Numbered from the stretch's first letter, positions 45,314-54,150 are shown. The stretch: DNA of 64,000 nt from Ruminococcus sp. (GCF_024692365.1 NZ_JAILMR010000124.1:1-64000), one strand, 5' to 3'. Translations and numbers: made by a program. The notes: generated by a model not told the origin, from the sequence alone.

Positions 45314-45351
45314 TCATCGTTTTTTTGCGGACACTCATTCTAAAACAGATA

Positions 45352-45380
45352 CAAAAAAGCGGGGAAAAACTCCCCGCTTA
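45352..45380 (-). terminator. terminator of the NagZ-like gene
   Basis: AAGCGGGGA (45357-45365) pairs with TCCCCGCTT (45371-45379); on the minus strand a TTTTTTG run follows. Confidence 0.88.
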
Positions 45381-45399
45381 TATTATATACGAAAACGTT

Positions 45400-46764
45400 T
45401 TATTTAAGGATACCCCTATCCTTTTTCAAGCGAAGAACTCTTTCAAGACTCTCTTCGATGCGCTTCTCGGTCAGATCGCCCTTTTTAACGGCTTTTTCGA
45501 CACCTTTCACGGCAGATTCTAAGTCTTCGGGCATAAGCAGAAGGTCACCGCCCGCTTTGAGAACCGCCACAGAGATCTCATCGGAGCTGTAATAATTTGC
45601 CAGAGCGCCCATGGCAAGGGCATCGGTGACAACGACACCATCGAAACCAAGCTTGCCGCGAAGCTCGTCGGTAATAATCGTTTTCGAGAGTGACGCGGGC
45701 TGATTATCGATGTTGACCATCGTGATGTGACCGATCATGACCATATCCGCACCTGCCGCGATACCGCTCTCAAATGCCAGATATTCGGCGTTTTCAAGCT
45801 CATCGACAGTCTTGTAGCTGCTCGCCATGCCAACGTGTGAATCCTCAGCGGTGTCGCCGTGACCGGGGAAATGTTTCAGCGAGCAGACCACACCGCCGTC
45901 CTTGAAGCCCTTGACTGCACTCGCAACGAGCTCGGCAGTCTGTTCGAAATCGTCGCTGTAAGCGCGGGTGCCGATGACGGTATTATCGGGGTTCGACCAG
46001 GTGTCCGCAACAGGAGCAAAGTCCAAATTAAATCCCAGTTCCGCAATATCCGAAGCGATGGTGTAAGCGTTCTTATACGCCGTATCTACGCCTTTTTTGC
46101 GGTATTGGTACATGGGCTTGAACTCGGTGGTACCAAGCTTTTCGGCACACCTTGCAACGATACCGCCCTCCTCGTCAACCGCGAAAAACAGTGGTATATC
46201 GGAAACCTTGCTGTTGCTCTCGGCAGTCGCTGCCAGCATCGTTTTCGTCTGCTCTACATCCTCCAGATTCTGCGCAAAATAGATCAGACCGCCCACAGGA
46301 TACTCTTTCAGCGCATCAAGGGTCGCCGCCCCCGATTCAGTAACCAGATCGTAGCCCGTAAGGCTTTCTGGAGTGACCACAAACAGCTGACATATCTTCT
46401 CATGTAGACTCATTTCAGCCATCATTTTGGTTATCTCGTCTTCCTTGACATCGTTTTCGACGGGTTCAGTATCCTTTGCAGTATTTTCGGCTGAGGAACT
46501 GTTCTCATCGGACTGCTTCTCGGTTTCTGTCTCAGGATCTTTGTCGTCCGTCGGTTCTTCTTCCTCGCCTTTATCGGACTTTTCAACTTTCTTTTCGCGT
46601 TTTACTGCATTACCGGACGTTTTACCGTCAGCAGGTTCAACAGGACGATTCTTCAAATAACCATTCACAACATAGGCGCTAAGTGCTCCGGTTATCAGCA
46701 GAAGTATCACCAGAGTGCGTATACGCGCCATTTTAGCACTCGCTTTTTTCTTCGGCTTCGACAT
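45400..46764 (-). CDS. GH3 beta-N-acetylhexosaminidase-like protein, membrane-anchored
   Basis: A membrane anchor (about 15-35) is followed by a Glu/Lys/Asp/Ser-rich linker (about 40-110) and a single GH3 barrel. The NagZ signature KHFPGHGDTAEDSH carries the acid/base His, and VVVTDALAMGAL carries the nucleophile Asp. NagZ-type enzymes remove N-acetylglucosamine from wall fragments. AGGAG precedes ATG 46764; the open frame further upstream is not supported. Confidence 0.92.
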   Translation of the reverse strand: MSKPKKKASAKMARIRTLVILLLITGALSAYVVNGYLKNRPVEPADGKTSGNAVKREKKVEKSDKGEEEEPTDDKDPETETEKQSDENSSSAENTAKDTEPVENDVKEDEITKMMAEMSLHEKICQLFVVTPESLTGYDLVTESGAATLDALKEYPVGGLIYFAQNLEDVEQTKTMLAATAESNSKVSDIPLFFAVDEEGGIVARCAEKLGTTEFKPMYQYRKKGVDTAYKNAYTIASDIAELGFNLDFAPVADTWSNPDNTVIGTRAYSDDFEQTAELVASAVKGFKDGGVVCSLKHFPGHGDTAEDSHVGMASSYKTVDELENAEYLAFESGIAAGADMVMIGHITMVNIDNQPASLSKTIITDELRGKLGFDGVVVTDALAMGALANYYSSDEISVAVLKAGGDLLLMPEDLESAVKGVEKAVKKGDLTEKRIEESLERVLRLKKDRGILK

Positions 46765-46890
46765 AATATCACTCCTATAAACGATTTCGTAAAATAAAAT
46801 ACCAAAATAAAGTATACCACTATTTCCCGATATTGTCAACATACGGAGAAATCAGCAGAATTTTCCATAAAAATGTATATTACAATATTA

Positions 46891-46919
46891 TTGACAGCGC
46901 TGAAGCTTCGTGTTATAAT
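46891..46919 (+). promoter_or_regulatory. consensus promoter of the small gene at 46959
   Basis: TTGACA (46891-46896), 17 bases, TATAAT (46914-46919). Confidence 0.88.
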
Positions 46920-46958
46920 ATCGTAAAACAAACCAAATAAAGTAAGGAGAATGACATC

Positions 46959-47150
46959 ATGGAGAAAAAATACAGAAAGATATGGGCAGTCAGCCTGCTT
47001 TTTATTTCGATATCATCTTTGATATTAAACATAGGAAATCTTGCATCTTTTGAATTCCCAAATGTACTGAAATACGTATTTACACTGATTATCTCTATCA
47101 CTGTGCTTGTTCTGATCTACACATCGCTGAAACTCAAAATCTGGAAATAA
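46959..47150 (+). CDS. small two-helix membrane protein, unknown function
   Basis: The 63-residue protein (MEKKYRKIWAVSLLFISISS...) has two hydrophobic helices with basic ends. It has a consensus promoter, AAGGAG 10 bases before the ATG, and a hairpin after it, so it is a complete single-gene unit. No family is recognised. Confidence 0.8.
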   Translation: MEKKYRKIWAVSLLFISISSLILNIGNLASFEFPNVLKYVFTLIISITVLVLIYTSLKLKIWK

Positions 47151-47180
47151 CCTGATAAAAAATAATTTCATCATAAAAAT

Positions 47181-47213
47181 AATGTCCCGAAGTGCTGTAC
47201 GCATCGGGACATT
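47181..47213. terminator. shared terminator of the small gene and bioY
   Basis: AATGTCCCGA (47181-47190) pairs with TCGGGACATT (47204-47213). The minus-strand side is followed by ATTTTTATG, so it suits bioY better. Confidence 0.8.
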
Positions 47214-47258
47214 ATCATTATTGTAGATTTGTATCGTCTGCAAAAACGATATCGCAAG

Positions 47259-47837
47259 CTATATGCGAACCCTCTTTTTAACAGCCGCTGACATCGCAAC
47301 TGCCAAAGCCAGTTTCGCCAAATCCCAGATAACAAAAGGGAAAACGCAGAATTTCAGGGCATTAGCGATAGTCATGTCGCCTTTTGTATCGGTGTAAACC
47401 TTGATGAACCAAGCCGTTCCGAAAGCGTAGCAAAGTGCCAATCCGACTATCATCGTGATAATTTGAACGATAACGTTTTCTGAAATAAGCTTCTCCGTCA
47501 GCAGACAAAGAAGAGGAATTATCAGAAATCCGACAAGATATCCGCCTGTTGTGCCCAGAAGAACTCCCAGACCGCTCTTAAAGCCTGAAAATACAGGGAT
47601 TCCCACTGCTCCGAGAAGCATATAAACCAGTATCGCGAAGAATCCTCGTTTTCCACCCAGCATGGATACAGCGCAAAAAACGGCAAATGTCTGGAGCGTA
47701 AACGGCACCGCTGTGGGTATGGAGATCCATGAGCAGACCGCCATCAAAACCGCAAACATCGCGGTCAGAGACATATCCTTTACTGTGAGAAACTGCTTGC
47801 TGCTATTGTGTGAATGTGTTGCTGTTTGTGTTGACAT
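47259..47837 (-). CDS. bioY: biotin transporter BioY (ECF S component)
   Basis: BioY is the substrate-binding membrane part of biotin ECF transporters. The 192 residues have about six helices with the blocks VPFTLQTFAVF and LGAVGIPVFSGFKSGLGVLLGTTGGYLVGF (the G-rich biotin region). No energising genes are adjacent, so it would use a shared ECF module or act alone. Its promoter carries a BirA-like operator. Confidence 0.95.
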   Translation of the reverse strand: MSTQTATHSHNSSKQFLTVKDMSLTAMFAVLMAVCSWISIPTAVPFTLQTFAVFCAVSMLGGKRGFFAILVYMLLGAVGIPVFSGFKSGLGVLLGTTGGYLVGFLIIPLLCLLTEKLISENVIVQIITMIVGLALCYAFGTAWFIKVYTDTKGDMTIANALKFCVFPFVIWDLAKLALAVAMSAAVKKRVRI

Positions 47838-47840
47838 AAT

Positions 47841-47870
47841 TGTATACCTCTTTTCTTACAACAGTATACA
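47841..47870. promoter_or_regulatory. BirA-like operator of bioY
   Basis: ATTGTATACC on one side and AGTATACATT on the other form an inverted repeat (TGTATAC-N16-GTATACA) just after the -10 box. BirA operators have the shape TTGTnnAC, 14-16 bases, GTnnACAA. Confidence 0.65.
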
Positions 47871-47898
47871 TTATAGCACAACTAATTCTATTTGTCAA
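47870..47898 (-). promoter_or_regulatory. consensus promoter of bioY
   Basis: Minus-strand TTGACA (47893-47898) and TATAAT (47870-47875), 17-base spacer. Confidence 0.9.
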
Positions 47899-47927
47899 CC
47901 TTATTTTAGAAAAAGGTATACTATTTT

Positions 47928-49013
47928 TCATTTCAAGAAAAATATCGAGTATATCAGGAAAAGACCCACCGCTCCCAGCAGCATATACAGCAGAACCAGC
48001 ACATACAGGCGCATTCCGCGGCTTTCATTTTCGTCGGAAATCTGCGTGTTCTCTGCCTGAGACTCTGGCGGCTGAAACGGCTCTGTTTCGGGATTTTTCT
48101 CAATTTCGGGACGTTTATTTTCGGCGACATCGCGCTTCTCCTGCGGAACATAGCACGCCTCATACTGGGGCGGAACACTGTCCATCGGAAGCTGGCTCAG
48201 CACCCTGTAAACCTCGTCCATATCAGCAAATCTGCTCTCGGGATGTGCCATACAGCACTGCATTATGAAACGTCCAAGGTCGGGGGGCGCACCCGCAGGC
48301 GGGTCAAATGGCTGACCTTCTAACCTCGATTTTACGGCATTATCGGGACTTTCGCCCTCGTTCTGCAAAGGCAGAAGACCACCATTAAAAAGCTGATACA
48401 GCATCACGCCGAAAGAGTAAATATCCGCCTTATAATGATCGTAGTTTTCCGAAAACGTTTCAGGCGCAGCGTAAGTACGGTCACCAAGGTCGGGAAGATA
48501 GGTGCACGGAGCGTCCATACAGAAATGCCCCTCGCTGTCCACGCGGATATTTTTCGGGCAGATATCCCCGAAAGTAAAGCCTTTGCGGTGTGCAGCACGT
48601 ATGCCGCGGCAGATGTTGTCCGCCAGCTTGCGGGCAGTAACATAGGGTATCTGACTGTCAATCTCAAGGGGACGATAATCGTCTGTCTGCACAAGGATAT
48701 CCGCGGCAACAGGCGGTGCGCCGATGTTTTCGATGTTCTTGACCGTAAAGTTCCTCGCACTGACAAGGAAAGCTTCACCAGCCAAAGGAAGTCGGGCGTT
48801 TATCCTTTTTATGGCAGCCTCAGTCAGTTCAGAGAGAGGTCTGCCGCAGGCGGTACTGTCAACCGTCAGCACTCTGACTGCGCTTTTACGCCCGTTTTTG
48901 TCTTTCAGCGAGAACATCTCACCAAGTTCGTCCTCCCACATGAAGCTGTCAACGTACCACTCGTCCCAAAGCGGCTCGTATTGCGAAAGCCTGCGCTCCA
49001 AACTGTTTTCCAA
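47928..49013 (-). CDS. membrane-anchored protein kinase-like protein, probably a pseudokinase
   Basis: The 361 residues show a kinase-like fold: AAPETFSENYDHYKADIYSFGVMLYQL is the APE and alpha-F region. Key sites are altered: no glycine-rich loop is seen, the VAVK position reads SAVRVL, HRDIKPEN reads FGDICPKN (the Asp and Asn remain), and DFG reads MDAPC. A Pro/Glu-rich linker (about 270-325) leads to a C-terminal membrane helix (about 333-357). It likely binds rather than phosphorylates. It lies downstream of the 49048 gene. Confidence 0.8.
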   Translation of the reverse strand: MENSLERRLSQYEPLWDEWYVDSFMWEDELGEMFSLKDKNGRKSAVRVLTVDSTACGRPLSELTEAAIKRINARLPLAGEAFLVSARNFTVKNIENIGAPPVAADILVQTDDYRPLEIDSQIPYVTARKLADNICRGIRAAHRKGFTFGDICPKNIRVDSEGHFCMDAPCTYLPDLGDRTYAAPETFSENYDHYKADIYSFGVMLYQLFNGGLLPLQNEGESPDNAVKSRLEGQPFDPPAGAPPDLGRFIMQCCMAHPESRFADMDEVYRVLSQLPMDSVPPQYEACYVPQEKRDVAENKRPEIEKNPETEPFQPPESQAENTQISDENESRGMRLYVLVLLYMLLGAVGLFLIYSIFFLK

Positions 49014-49047
49014 AAATAACGCCCTCCTTTCTGCCTTTGATTATTAC

Positions 49048-49542
49048 TTAAACGTTTGCGAAGTTCCAATCATCATCGGGATCATATTTGCCCCAAGGGG
49101 AATTGCCCTCAAAACCTCCGAGATACACCAACTTTTCTCCGAGAATACATATCTGGATACCATGTTCGGGCTCCCATTCACAGCCTCCGCTGAGGTTTAA
49201 CGCAGGAATATCCGCGTTCTCGGGAACCACAAACTCCACCGTAGAAATATTGAAATACCTGAACATCTCTCCCGCGGGAGTATACTTGTCAACAGGCGGA
49301 AAATCCGCAGGGTCGAACCTCTCCCCTGCCGCGTCCCTGCAAAGCTCGATGAAGAACAAACAGTACCTTTTCGCCGCTTCACATATAGCCGAAAGCGTAT
49401 CTTCGGGCAGATCAATCAAATGCCGAACGCACTTATTTATGTACTCACCGCTGACATTTTCATGAGGAACATAGATCTCGATCTCATCACCGAGAACACA
49501 GTCGGTCACAATATCCCCCTCGCGGAAAACCTTATTCTCCAT
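49048..49542 (-). CDS. soluble protein, DUF6985-like
   Basis: The 164-residue protein has a C-terminal block CEWEPEHGIQICILGEKLVY followed by LGGFEGNSPWGKY. From memory this looks like the DUF6985 group, whose function is unknown. GGAGG lies 7 bases before ATG 49542. It follows mgtE by 13 bases and precedes the pseudokinase, so the three may form one operon. Confidence 0.75.
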   Translation of the reverse strand: MENKVFREGDIVTDCVLGDEIEIYVPHENVSGEYINKCVRHLIDLPEDTLSAICEAAKRYCLFFIELCRDAAGERFDPADFPPVDKYTPAGEMFRYFNISTVEFVVPENADIPALNLSGGCEWEPEHGIQICILGEKLVYLGGFEGNSPWGKYDPDDDWNFANV

Positions 49543-49555
49543 AATATGCCTCCTT

Positions 49556-51025
49556 TTATCCTCCCAGATGCATAACATTCAGCAGCAGTATCCAGCTGAG
49601 TCCGTAGTAAGTCACCACAGCCACAAGGTCGTTGACGGTGGTTATCAGCGGTCCCGAAGCAACTGCGGGGTCAACTTTTATCTTCTTGAAAAACAGCGGG
49701 ATAATAGTGCCCACCGCACTGGATATCAGCATCGCCAGCATCAGCGAAACGCCTATGCAGCCCGATACAGCAAACGAAAATCCAGGCGTGCGATGTTTGA
49801 AGAACATGATGTAAAGTCCCACCAGTCCGAAAGACATCACGCCCAGAATTATTCCGTTTGAAATACCAACGCGGGTCTCCTTCGCTACAAGATGAAGCTT
49901 CTGCCCTAAGGTAAGGTTCTCGTCCGTAAGAACTCGAATCGTCACCGCAAGGGACTGCGTACCAACGTTACCCGCCATATCCAGAATAAGAGACTGGAAA
50001 GCCTGAATGAGTGTCAGCTCTGCGATTATTTGCTCGAAAGCACCCACAACGCCCGATACCAGCATTCCAAGACAAAGCAGAACCAACAGCCACGGCAGAC
50101 GCTTTTTCATGCTCTGCAAAAGCGGTTCCTGCAAGTCTTCCTCTGCGGTCAGACCTGCGAACATGACGTAGTCCTCGCCCATCTCGTCATCAACGACTTC
50201 GATAAGGCTCTTCGCCGTGATAACGCCGAGAAGTCTGCTGCTGTTATCCAGCACGGGTATCAGGTCTTCGGAATAGTCCTTCAGCTTTTCGATACACTCA
50301 TCTATCTCCTCATTCGCATAAACATAAGGGAATGAGGTCATTATAAGGCTTTCGAGAGTTCTTGTGCTTCGTGCCGTGATAAGCTCTTTCAGATCGATGG
50401 CACCGTAGAATTCCTCATTATCATCAACCACGAAAATAGTGGTGATATTGTCATTATCTTCCGCCTGACGCACCAGCTCGCTCATCGCCTGCTTTATGGT
50501 CAGGTCTTCCTTGATGATGATGCAGTTAGTGGTCATCTTACTGCCTATCTCGTCCTCGTCGAAACTTGCTATCAGCCGAATCTCTTTCCTGACCTCAGCG
50601 GAAAGTGCATCGATTATCAGTCCTCGCTTTTCACGCTCTATCTCACGAAGAACGTTCACCGCAGTATCCGTCTCCAGCAGACTGACAACTGCAGCCGCCT
50701 TGTTGAGATCCATCTCGTTGAGGTATGTGCCCGCATCGTCCTCATCGAGATACTCAAAAGCTTCCGCCAGCATATCGCCGCTGCACACGCGGTAAAGCTT
50801 CTGCCTTTCCTGCTTAGTGAGATCAGCGATAACGCCCGCGATATCGTTGCCGTGGTAGTCTTCAAGTTTTTTCAGTATAACACGCGGCGAATCGTTGCTG
50901 CGTATAACACTTATAATCTCGCCCTCATAGTCGGGCTTTACCGCCATTTCAGCGGTATCGTCATCTGTATTTACATTAGTGATATCCTCTGTGTTCTGGG
51001 TATCCTTCTTGATATCCTCTGCCAT
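49556..51025 (-). CDS. mgtE: magnesium transporter MgtE
   Basis: MgtE is a magnesium-gated channel. The 489 residues have an acidic N-terminal MgtE domain (about 40-150), two CBS domains (about 155-290) and five membrane helices (about 315-487) with GNVGTQSLAVTIR, the pore signature. The ATG at 51025 has GGAGG 9 bases before it; ATG 51031 is too near. A strongly folded leader lies upstream. Confidence 0.95.
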   Translation of the reverse strand: MAEDIKKDTQNTEDITNVNTDDDTAEMAVKPDYEGEIISVIRSNDSPRVILKKLEDYHGNDIAGVIADLTKQERQKLYRVCSGDMLAEAFEYLDEDDAGTYLNEMDLNKAAAVVSLLETDTAVNVLREIEREKRGLIIDALSAEVRKEIRLIASFDEDEIGSKMTTNCIIIKEDLTIKQAMSELVRQAEDNDNITTIFVVDDNEEFYGAIDLKELITARSTRTLESLIMTSFPYVYANEEIDECIEKLKDYSEDLIPVLDNSSRLLGVITAKSLIEVVDDEMGEDYVMFAGLTAEEDLQEPLLQSMKKRLPWLLVLLCLGMLVSGVVGAFEQIIAELTLIQAFQSLILDMAGNVGTQSLAVTIRVLTDENLTLGQKLHLVAKETRVGISNGIILGVMSFGLVGLYIMFFKHRTPGFSFAVSGCIGVSLMLAMLISSAVGTIIPLFFKKIKVDPAVASGPLITTVNDLVAVVTYYGLSWILLLNVMHLGG

Positions 51026-51055
51026 ATCCATAGCCCTCCGTTCATTTTTTATAAT

Positions 51056-51300
51056 GACGCAAGGGGTTAAAAATGGGCATAAAAAGTCCTCTGCCGACCG
51101 CAGTGTAAAAACACCTTTAACGAGTCAATCAGAGGCAGCGCACATATATCCTTAGGTCTGTCCGCAAAGCAGACACGATTACAGAAGACGACGAACCGTT
51201 ACAGTTTGCCGCCCGCAGGATATTTTGCCGCATAGCTGCCCTTTTGACCCGCAACTGTCACCGTTAGTCACTTCTGTCCTCACCGTCCTTTCAAGGTTTA
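51056..51300 (-). ncRNA. structured leader before mgtE, class unknown
   Basis: On the minus strand ACAGAAG pairs with CTTCTGT over about 110 bases, ACAGTT pairs with AACTGT inside, and the hairpin TGTCTGC-TTT-GCGGACA follows. Then CCTCTG can pair with CAGAGG just before ACTTTTTAT, a terminator-like end 50 bases before mgtE. An M-box is expected here from context and GGTGAGG is present, but the other M-box blocks are not in order. Confidence 0.5.
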
Positions 51301-51319
51301 AAAAGTAATATAAGATTCA

Positions 51320-51607
51320 TCACTTATTTTTACGACTCTGCAAAGATTTTTTCAGCTTTCCCGTTTCCTTTTGCAGACTGCGTATCTGTCGATTTTGAGC
51401 AGAAATAGTATTTTGATGATTTATCAATTCTTCTCTCAGTCTGAGAATATCCTTATTCTTATCATCAAGCATCAAGCGGTACCTACGGCAAATGCCTGCA
51501 TATTCAAGGCACAATTTGCCGTAATTTTCGCTCATTATTTCATGTTGTTCTTTGGGTGTATTAACTTTTCCGAAAGAACCCGAATAAACATCTTTCAAAT
51601 CGCTCAT
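51320..51607 (-). CDS. small coiled-coil protein, unknown function
   Basis: The 95-residue protein starts MSDLKDVYSGSFGKV and its second half (about 45-90) is a predicted-looking coiled coil (LRLREELINHQNTISAQNRQ, then basic KLKKSLQSRKNK). AAGGA lies 13 bases before the ATG, which is rather far. It has a strong promoter at 51741-51769 and lies upstream of the mgtE leader. Confidence 0.7.
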   Translation of the reverse strand: MSDLKDVYSGSFGKVNTPKEQHEIMSENYGKLCLEYAGICRRYRLMLDDKNKDILRLREELINHQNTISAQNRQIRSLQKETGKLKKSLQSRKNK

Positions 51608-51740
51608 GATACATATATTTCCTTATATAAAATGAAAATATTCTCAGAATCTGCGCTTACGAATTAATAGTGATTCCATGCTGAACATTGCGTTTCACAC
51701 GTTTTTAAAGATACGCAACATTCGCATTTTTTACTATAAT

Positions 51741-51769
51741 ATTATATCACATTCTGAACTACAAGTCAA
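51741..51769 (-). promoter_or_regulatory. promoter of the coiled-coil gene
   Basis: Minus-strand TTGACT (51764-51769) and TATAAT (51741-51746), 17-base spacer. The leader after it contains a GTTGCGT/ACGCAAT hairpin. Confidence 0.8.
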
Positions 51770-51810
51770 TGCTTTCGGGGAGGGTTTTTACACAGCTACC
51801 CAATAAGATA

Positions 51811-51878
51811 TGCCAAGGAAGAGAGCTTTGGGTCAACCCTTTCGCGAAAGGCTTGACCCAAAGCTCATCTCCTTGGCA
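51811..51878. repeat. 68-bp palindromic repeat, whole copy
   Basis: TGCCAAGGAAGAGAGCTTTG reads into GGTCAACC, a CTTTCGCGAAAG centre, and the inverted copy ending CTCCTTGGCA. The two halves differ at a few positions. The same sequence forms the outer arms of the element at 35826-36470 and occurs at 54151-54251 and 59261-59309. The rest of 51608-51971 holds the promoter at 51741-51769. Confidence 0.9.
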
Positions 51879-51971
51879 GGTTTCTCACAAAGTGCTGACC
51901 CGCCGTTTTGCAATTGTACCGTCCTCGCAAAACCAGAAATAGGCGGAATCGGCCCGCCCGGCCGAGGGCAA

Positions 51972-53615
51972 TTATGAATTGACAACGTGTTTCGCCGCAA
52001 TGATTCCAAACGTATAACACTTACCCAGCGAAAGCCCCGTCTGATGGAACGGATAATCCGCACCGCCGTAGAACTGTCCGCCCAGATTTCCAACACAATA
52101 AAGCCCCGGGATAGGTGTGCCGTTCTTGTCCGTCGCTCTGCCGAACTCGTCTGTCATAACGCCCGACACCTCAGCCGATACACGAATATGCTTTCTAGCC
52201 CCCCAGAAAGGCGCTTTCTCGATCTTGTGCATATACTTCGCAGGCTTGCCGAAGTCGCTGTCAACACCCTTGTCGCAGAGTTCGTTATAGCGGTCAACAG
52301 AAGCTTTCAGCTTGTCGAAAGGTATGTCAAGCTCCTTGGCAAGTTCTTCCAGCGTGTCGCACCTGTGCAGGTCGATGAGGTTCCTGAAAACGCCCTGCGG
52401 ATTCTCCACCGCCCCGGGAATGAACTTCTCCATCACAGCAGGCGGAACTTTTCCGCTTACGAACTCATCGTCAGGCCACTCCATATAGGTGCTGTCGTAG
52501 ATGGTGCAGTACCAGCCCTTTGAGCCTGTTTCCCTGTGGTCGGGGTCGAGCATCGAGCCCTTGTATGCAGGCTGTTCGCGGAGGATATTTCCCATGTAGA
52601 CGAAGCCCGTATACTCGTTGGTGAAGCGTTCGCCGTTCATGTTGAGGTACAGGAAAGGTTCTTCAAACATCAGCGCGGAATCAAAATCGTGCATCATCTT
52701 GGTATGACCGAGGGGCTCCATTTCAGCCCCCGCAGACATAGCGAGGATATGACCGTCTCCTGTTTTGCCGAACTGCTTTTTATCGAAGTCGGCGATATCG
52801 GGGCACCATCTCTTGACCATTGCGGGGTTGTTGGTGTAGTCGCCTGTCGCGAGGATAACGCCTTTTTTCGCGTTATAGCGGATGTACTTGCCCTCAGCGT
52901 TCTTAGCGATGACTGCGCATACTCTGCCGTTCTCTGTCACAAGCTGAACCGCGGGGGTCTTGTAGAAAACGTCCAGAGCTACACCTGTTTTCTGGACATT
53001 ATCGATGATGTTTCTCAGGGCGTGACCGACGTTCTTGGGCTTGGGACCGACCCAGGGCGCCCAGAAGTAGCAGTGGTCGTCGCCGTACTCATAGCTGTTT
53101 TCCCTGTCCTGCCAATGACCTGTAAAATCCCCGCTGGTGCTGATGAAAGCGCACAGACCGTTGCCGTCGTTCAGCAGTTCGGCAGAACGTTTATTATCAT
53201 CGACTTTACTGCCGTCGCCGTACTCGGTCTCCTTGGTCATACCCGCACGGTTCCAGAACCACATCATAGCTTCCTCGGAATTATCCGCATAAGCACGGAG
53301 GAGTTTGGTATCGGCTCTCCAGCTGCAAAGGCTGTTGGTATGGTGTATCCATTTAGCAATACCCGCCTCGGTGGACTTTGACTTAATTATCGCCGAACCG
53401 CAGTTACCCTGTGAAACAGCGCCCGATTCTTTTTGCAGAAGTGCGACCTTAGCGCCAAGCTCCGCAGCTTTACAAGCGGCAGGCACGCCCGAAGCACCAG
53501 CGCCGACAACAACGACATCGTAGTCGGCTGTTTCATCGGGGGTAATGGCTTGCAGTTCGCACACCGAGTCAGCTGCTTCCTGTTCGGTGATGTTGAAATT
53601 AGTTTCCTGTGACAT
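51972..53615 (-). CDS. FAD-dependent fumarate-reductase/flavoprotein family enzyme
   Basis: The 547 residues have an FAD dinucleotide site DVVVVGAGASGVPAACKAAE (about 28-47), an FAD-binding 2 domain with an inserted capping domain, and an ending GLYCVGNLGGQFYGGADYP. No FMN domain, heme motif or signal is present. Relatives reduce fumarate, urocanate, 3-oxosteroids or similar double bonds, so the substrate is open. AAGGAGG lies about 10 bases before the ATG. It is a single gene. Confidence 0.85.
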   Translation of the reverse strand: MSQETNFNITEQEAADSVCELQAITPDETADYDVVVVGAGASGVPAACKAAELGAKVALLQKESGAVSQGNCGSAIIKSKSTEAGIAKWIHHTNSLCSWRADTKLLRAYADNSEEAMMWFWNRAGMTKETEYGDGSKVDDNKRSAELLNDGNGLCAFISTSGDFTGHWQDRENSYEYGDDHCYFWAPWVGPKPKNVGHALRNIIDNVQKTGVALDVFYKTPAVQLVTENGRVCAVIAKNAEGKYIRYNAKKGVILATGDYTNNPAMVKRWCPDIADFDKKQFGKTGDGHILAMSAGAEMEPLGHTKMMHDFDSALMFEEPFLYLNMNGERFTNEYTGFVYMGNILREQPAYKGSMLDPDHRETGSKGWYCTIYDSTYMEWPDDEFVSGKVPPAVMEKFIPGAVENPQGVFRNLIDLHRCDTLEELAKELDIPFDKLKASVDRYNELCDKGVDSDFGKPAKYMHKIEKAPFWGARKHIRVSAEVSGVMTDEFGRATDKNGTPIPGLYCVGNLGGQFYGGADYPFHQTGLSLGKCYTFGIIAAKHVVNS

Positions 53616-53770
53616 GATTCTTCCTCCTTTTTAAATACAAACTGCCGTCCCATAATTCGGGACGGCAGCATTGATAATTCCGGTTAGTTTGTCCGTAAGG
53701 ACTGGGTTTTATTTGCTGGGGTCTTTTGGGGACATTGGGGATTTGCTTTGTTTGGGTTGACCCTTTGTTT

Positions 53771-53920
53771 TTATTTTGGTATTGGTTGGTATGATTTGGT
53801 ATCGTTTGGTATACTCTCGTACCATTTGGTATTCGTTGGTAGACTTGCGAACTGCATCGAACCATTTGGTAGACTTGCGAACTGCATCGAACCATTTGGC
53901 AGACGTTCGTACTTCGGTTG
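53771..53920 (+). repeat. 10-bp period array (about fifteen units)
   Basis: TTGGTAT-type units follow each other every 10 bases from 53771 to 53920. TATCGTTTGG is at 53800-53809. Two 30-base blocks, 53841-53870 and 53871-53900, are nearly identical, so the array grew partly by tandem copying of three units. Confidence 0.95.
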
Positions 53921-53929
53921 ACATGTCGC

Positions 53930-54060
53930 CGCTTACGGGTCGAGACAGCGACTGCGTCGGCTGTGGCTGTCGCTGTCCGATTTCGTGCGCGGGTAATATT
54001 CACGCTCGCCATAAGTGCAGTGGTATACGTTTGCATACGCTCGTAACGTTTGGTAGCTGC
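53930..54060. repeat. GCGCGGG module and second 10-bp array
   Basis: The complement of 53940-53995 contains CCCGCGCACGAAATCGGACA, matching CCCGCGCATGAAATCGGACA in the element near 36038. It is followed at 54017-54060 by four 10-base units (TGGTATACGT, TTGCATACGC, TCGTAACGTT, TGGTAGCTGC). Confidence 0.75.
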
Positions 54061-54150
54061 GACTGCGTCGGCAGCGTACCCGCACATTTTTTTGTCACGC
54101 ATTTGAGTTTTGCTTGCTATTGCTTTGTTGGTGGTCACGTCGCTTTAGCG

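Noticed and set aside
51056-51300. Calling the mgtE leader an M-box riboswitch
   Set aside because: Only isolated blocks agree; GCTGCTGCCC, GACGCCA and GCTAAAGC cannot be placed in order, so I left the class open.
53771-53920. CRISPR array
   Set aside because: Units are 10 bases with no separate spacers, and no cas gene is in the window.
53599-54138. Long open frames on the minus strand across the largest array
   Set aside because: They exist because the period-10 repeat lacks stop codons in one frame; no ribosome site or domain supports them.
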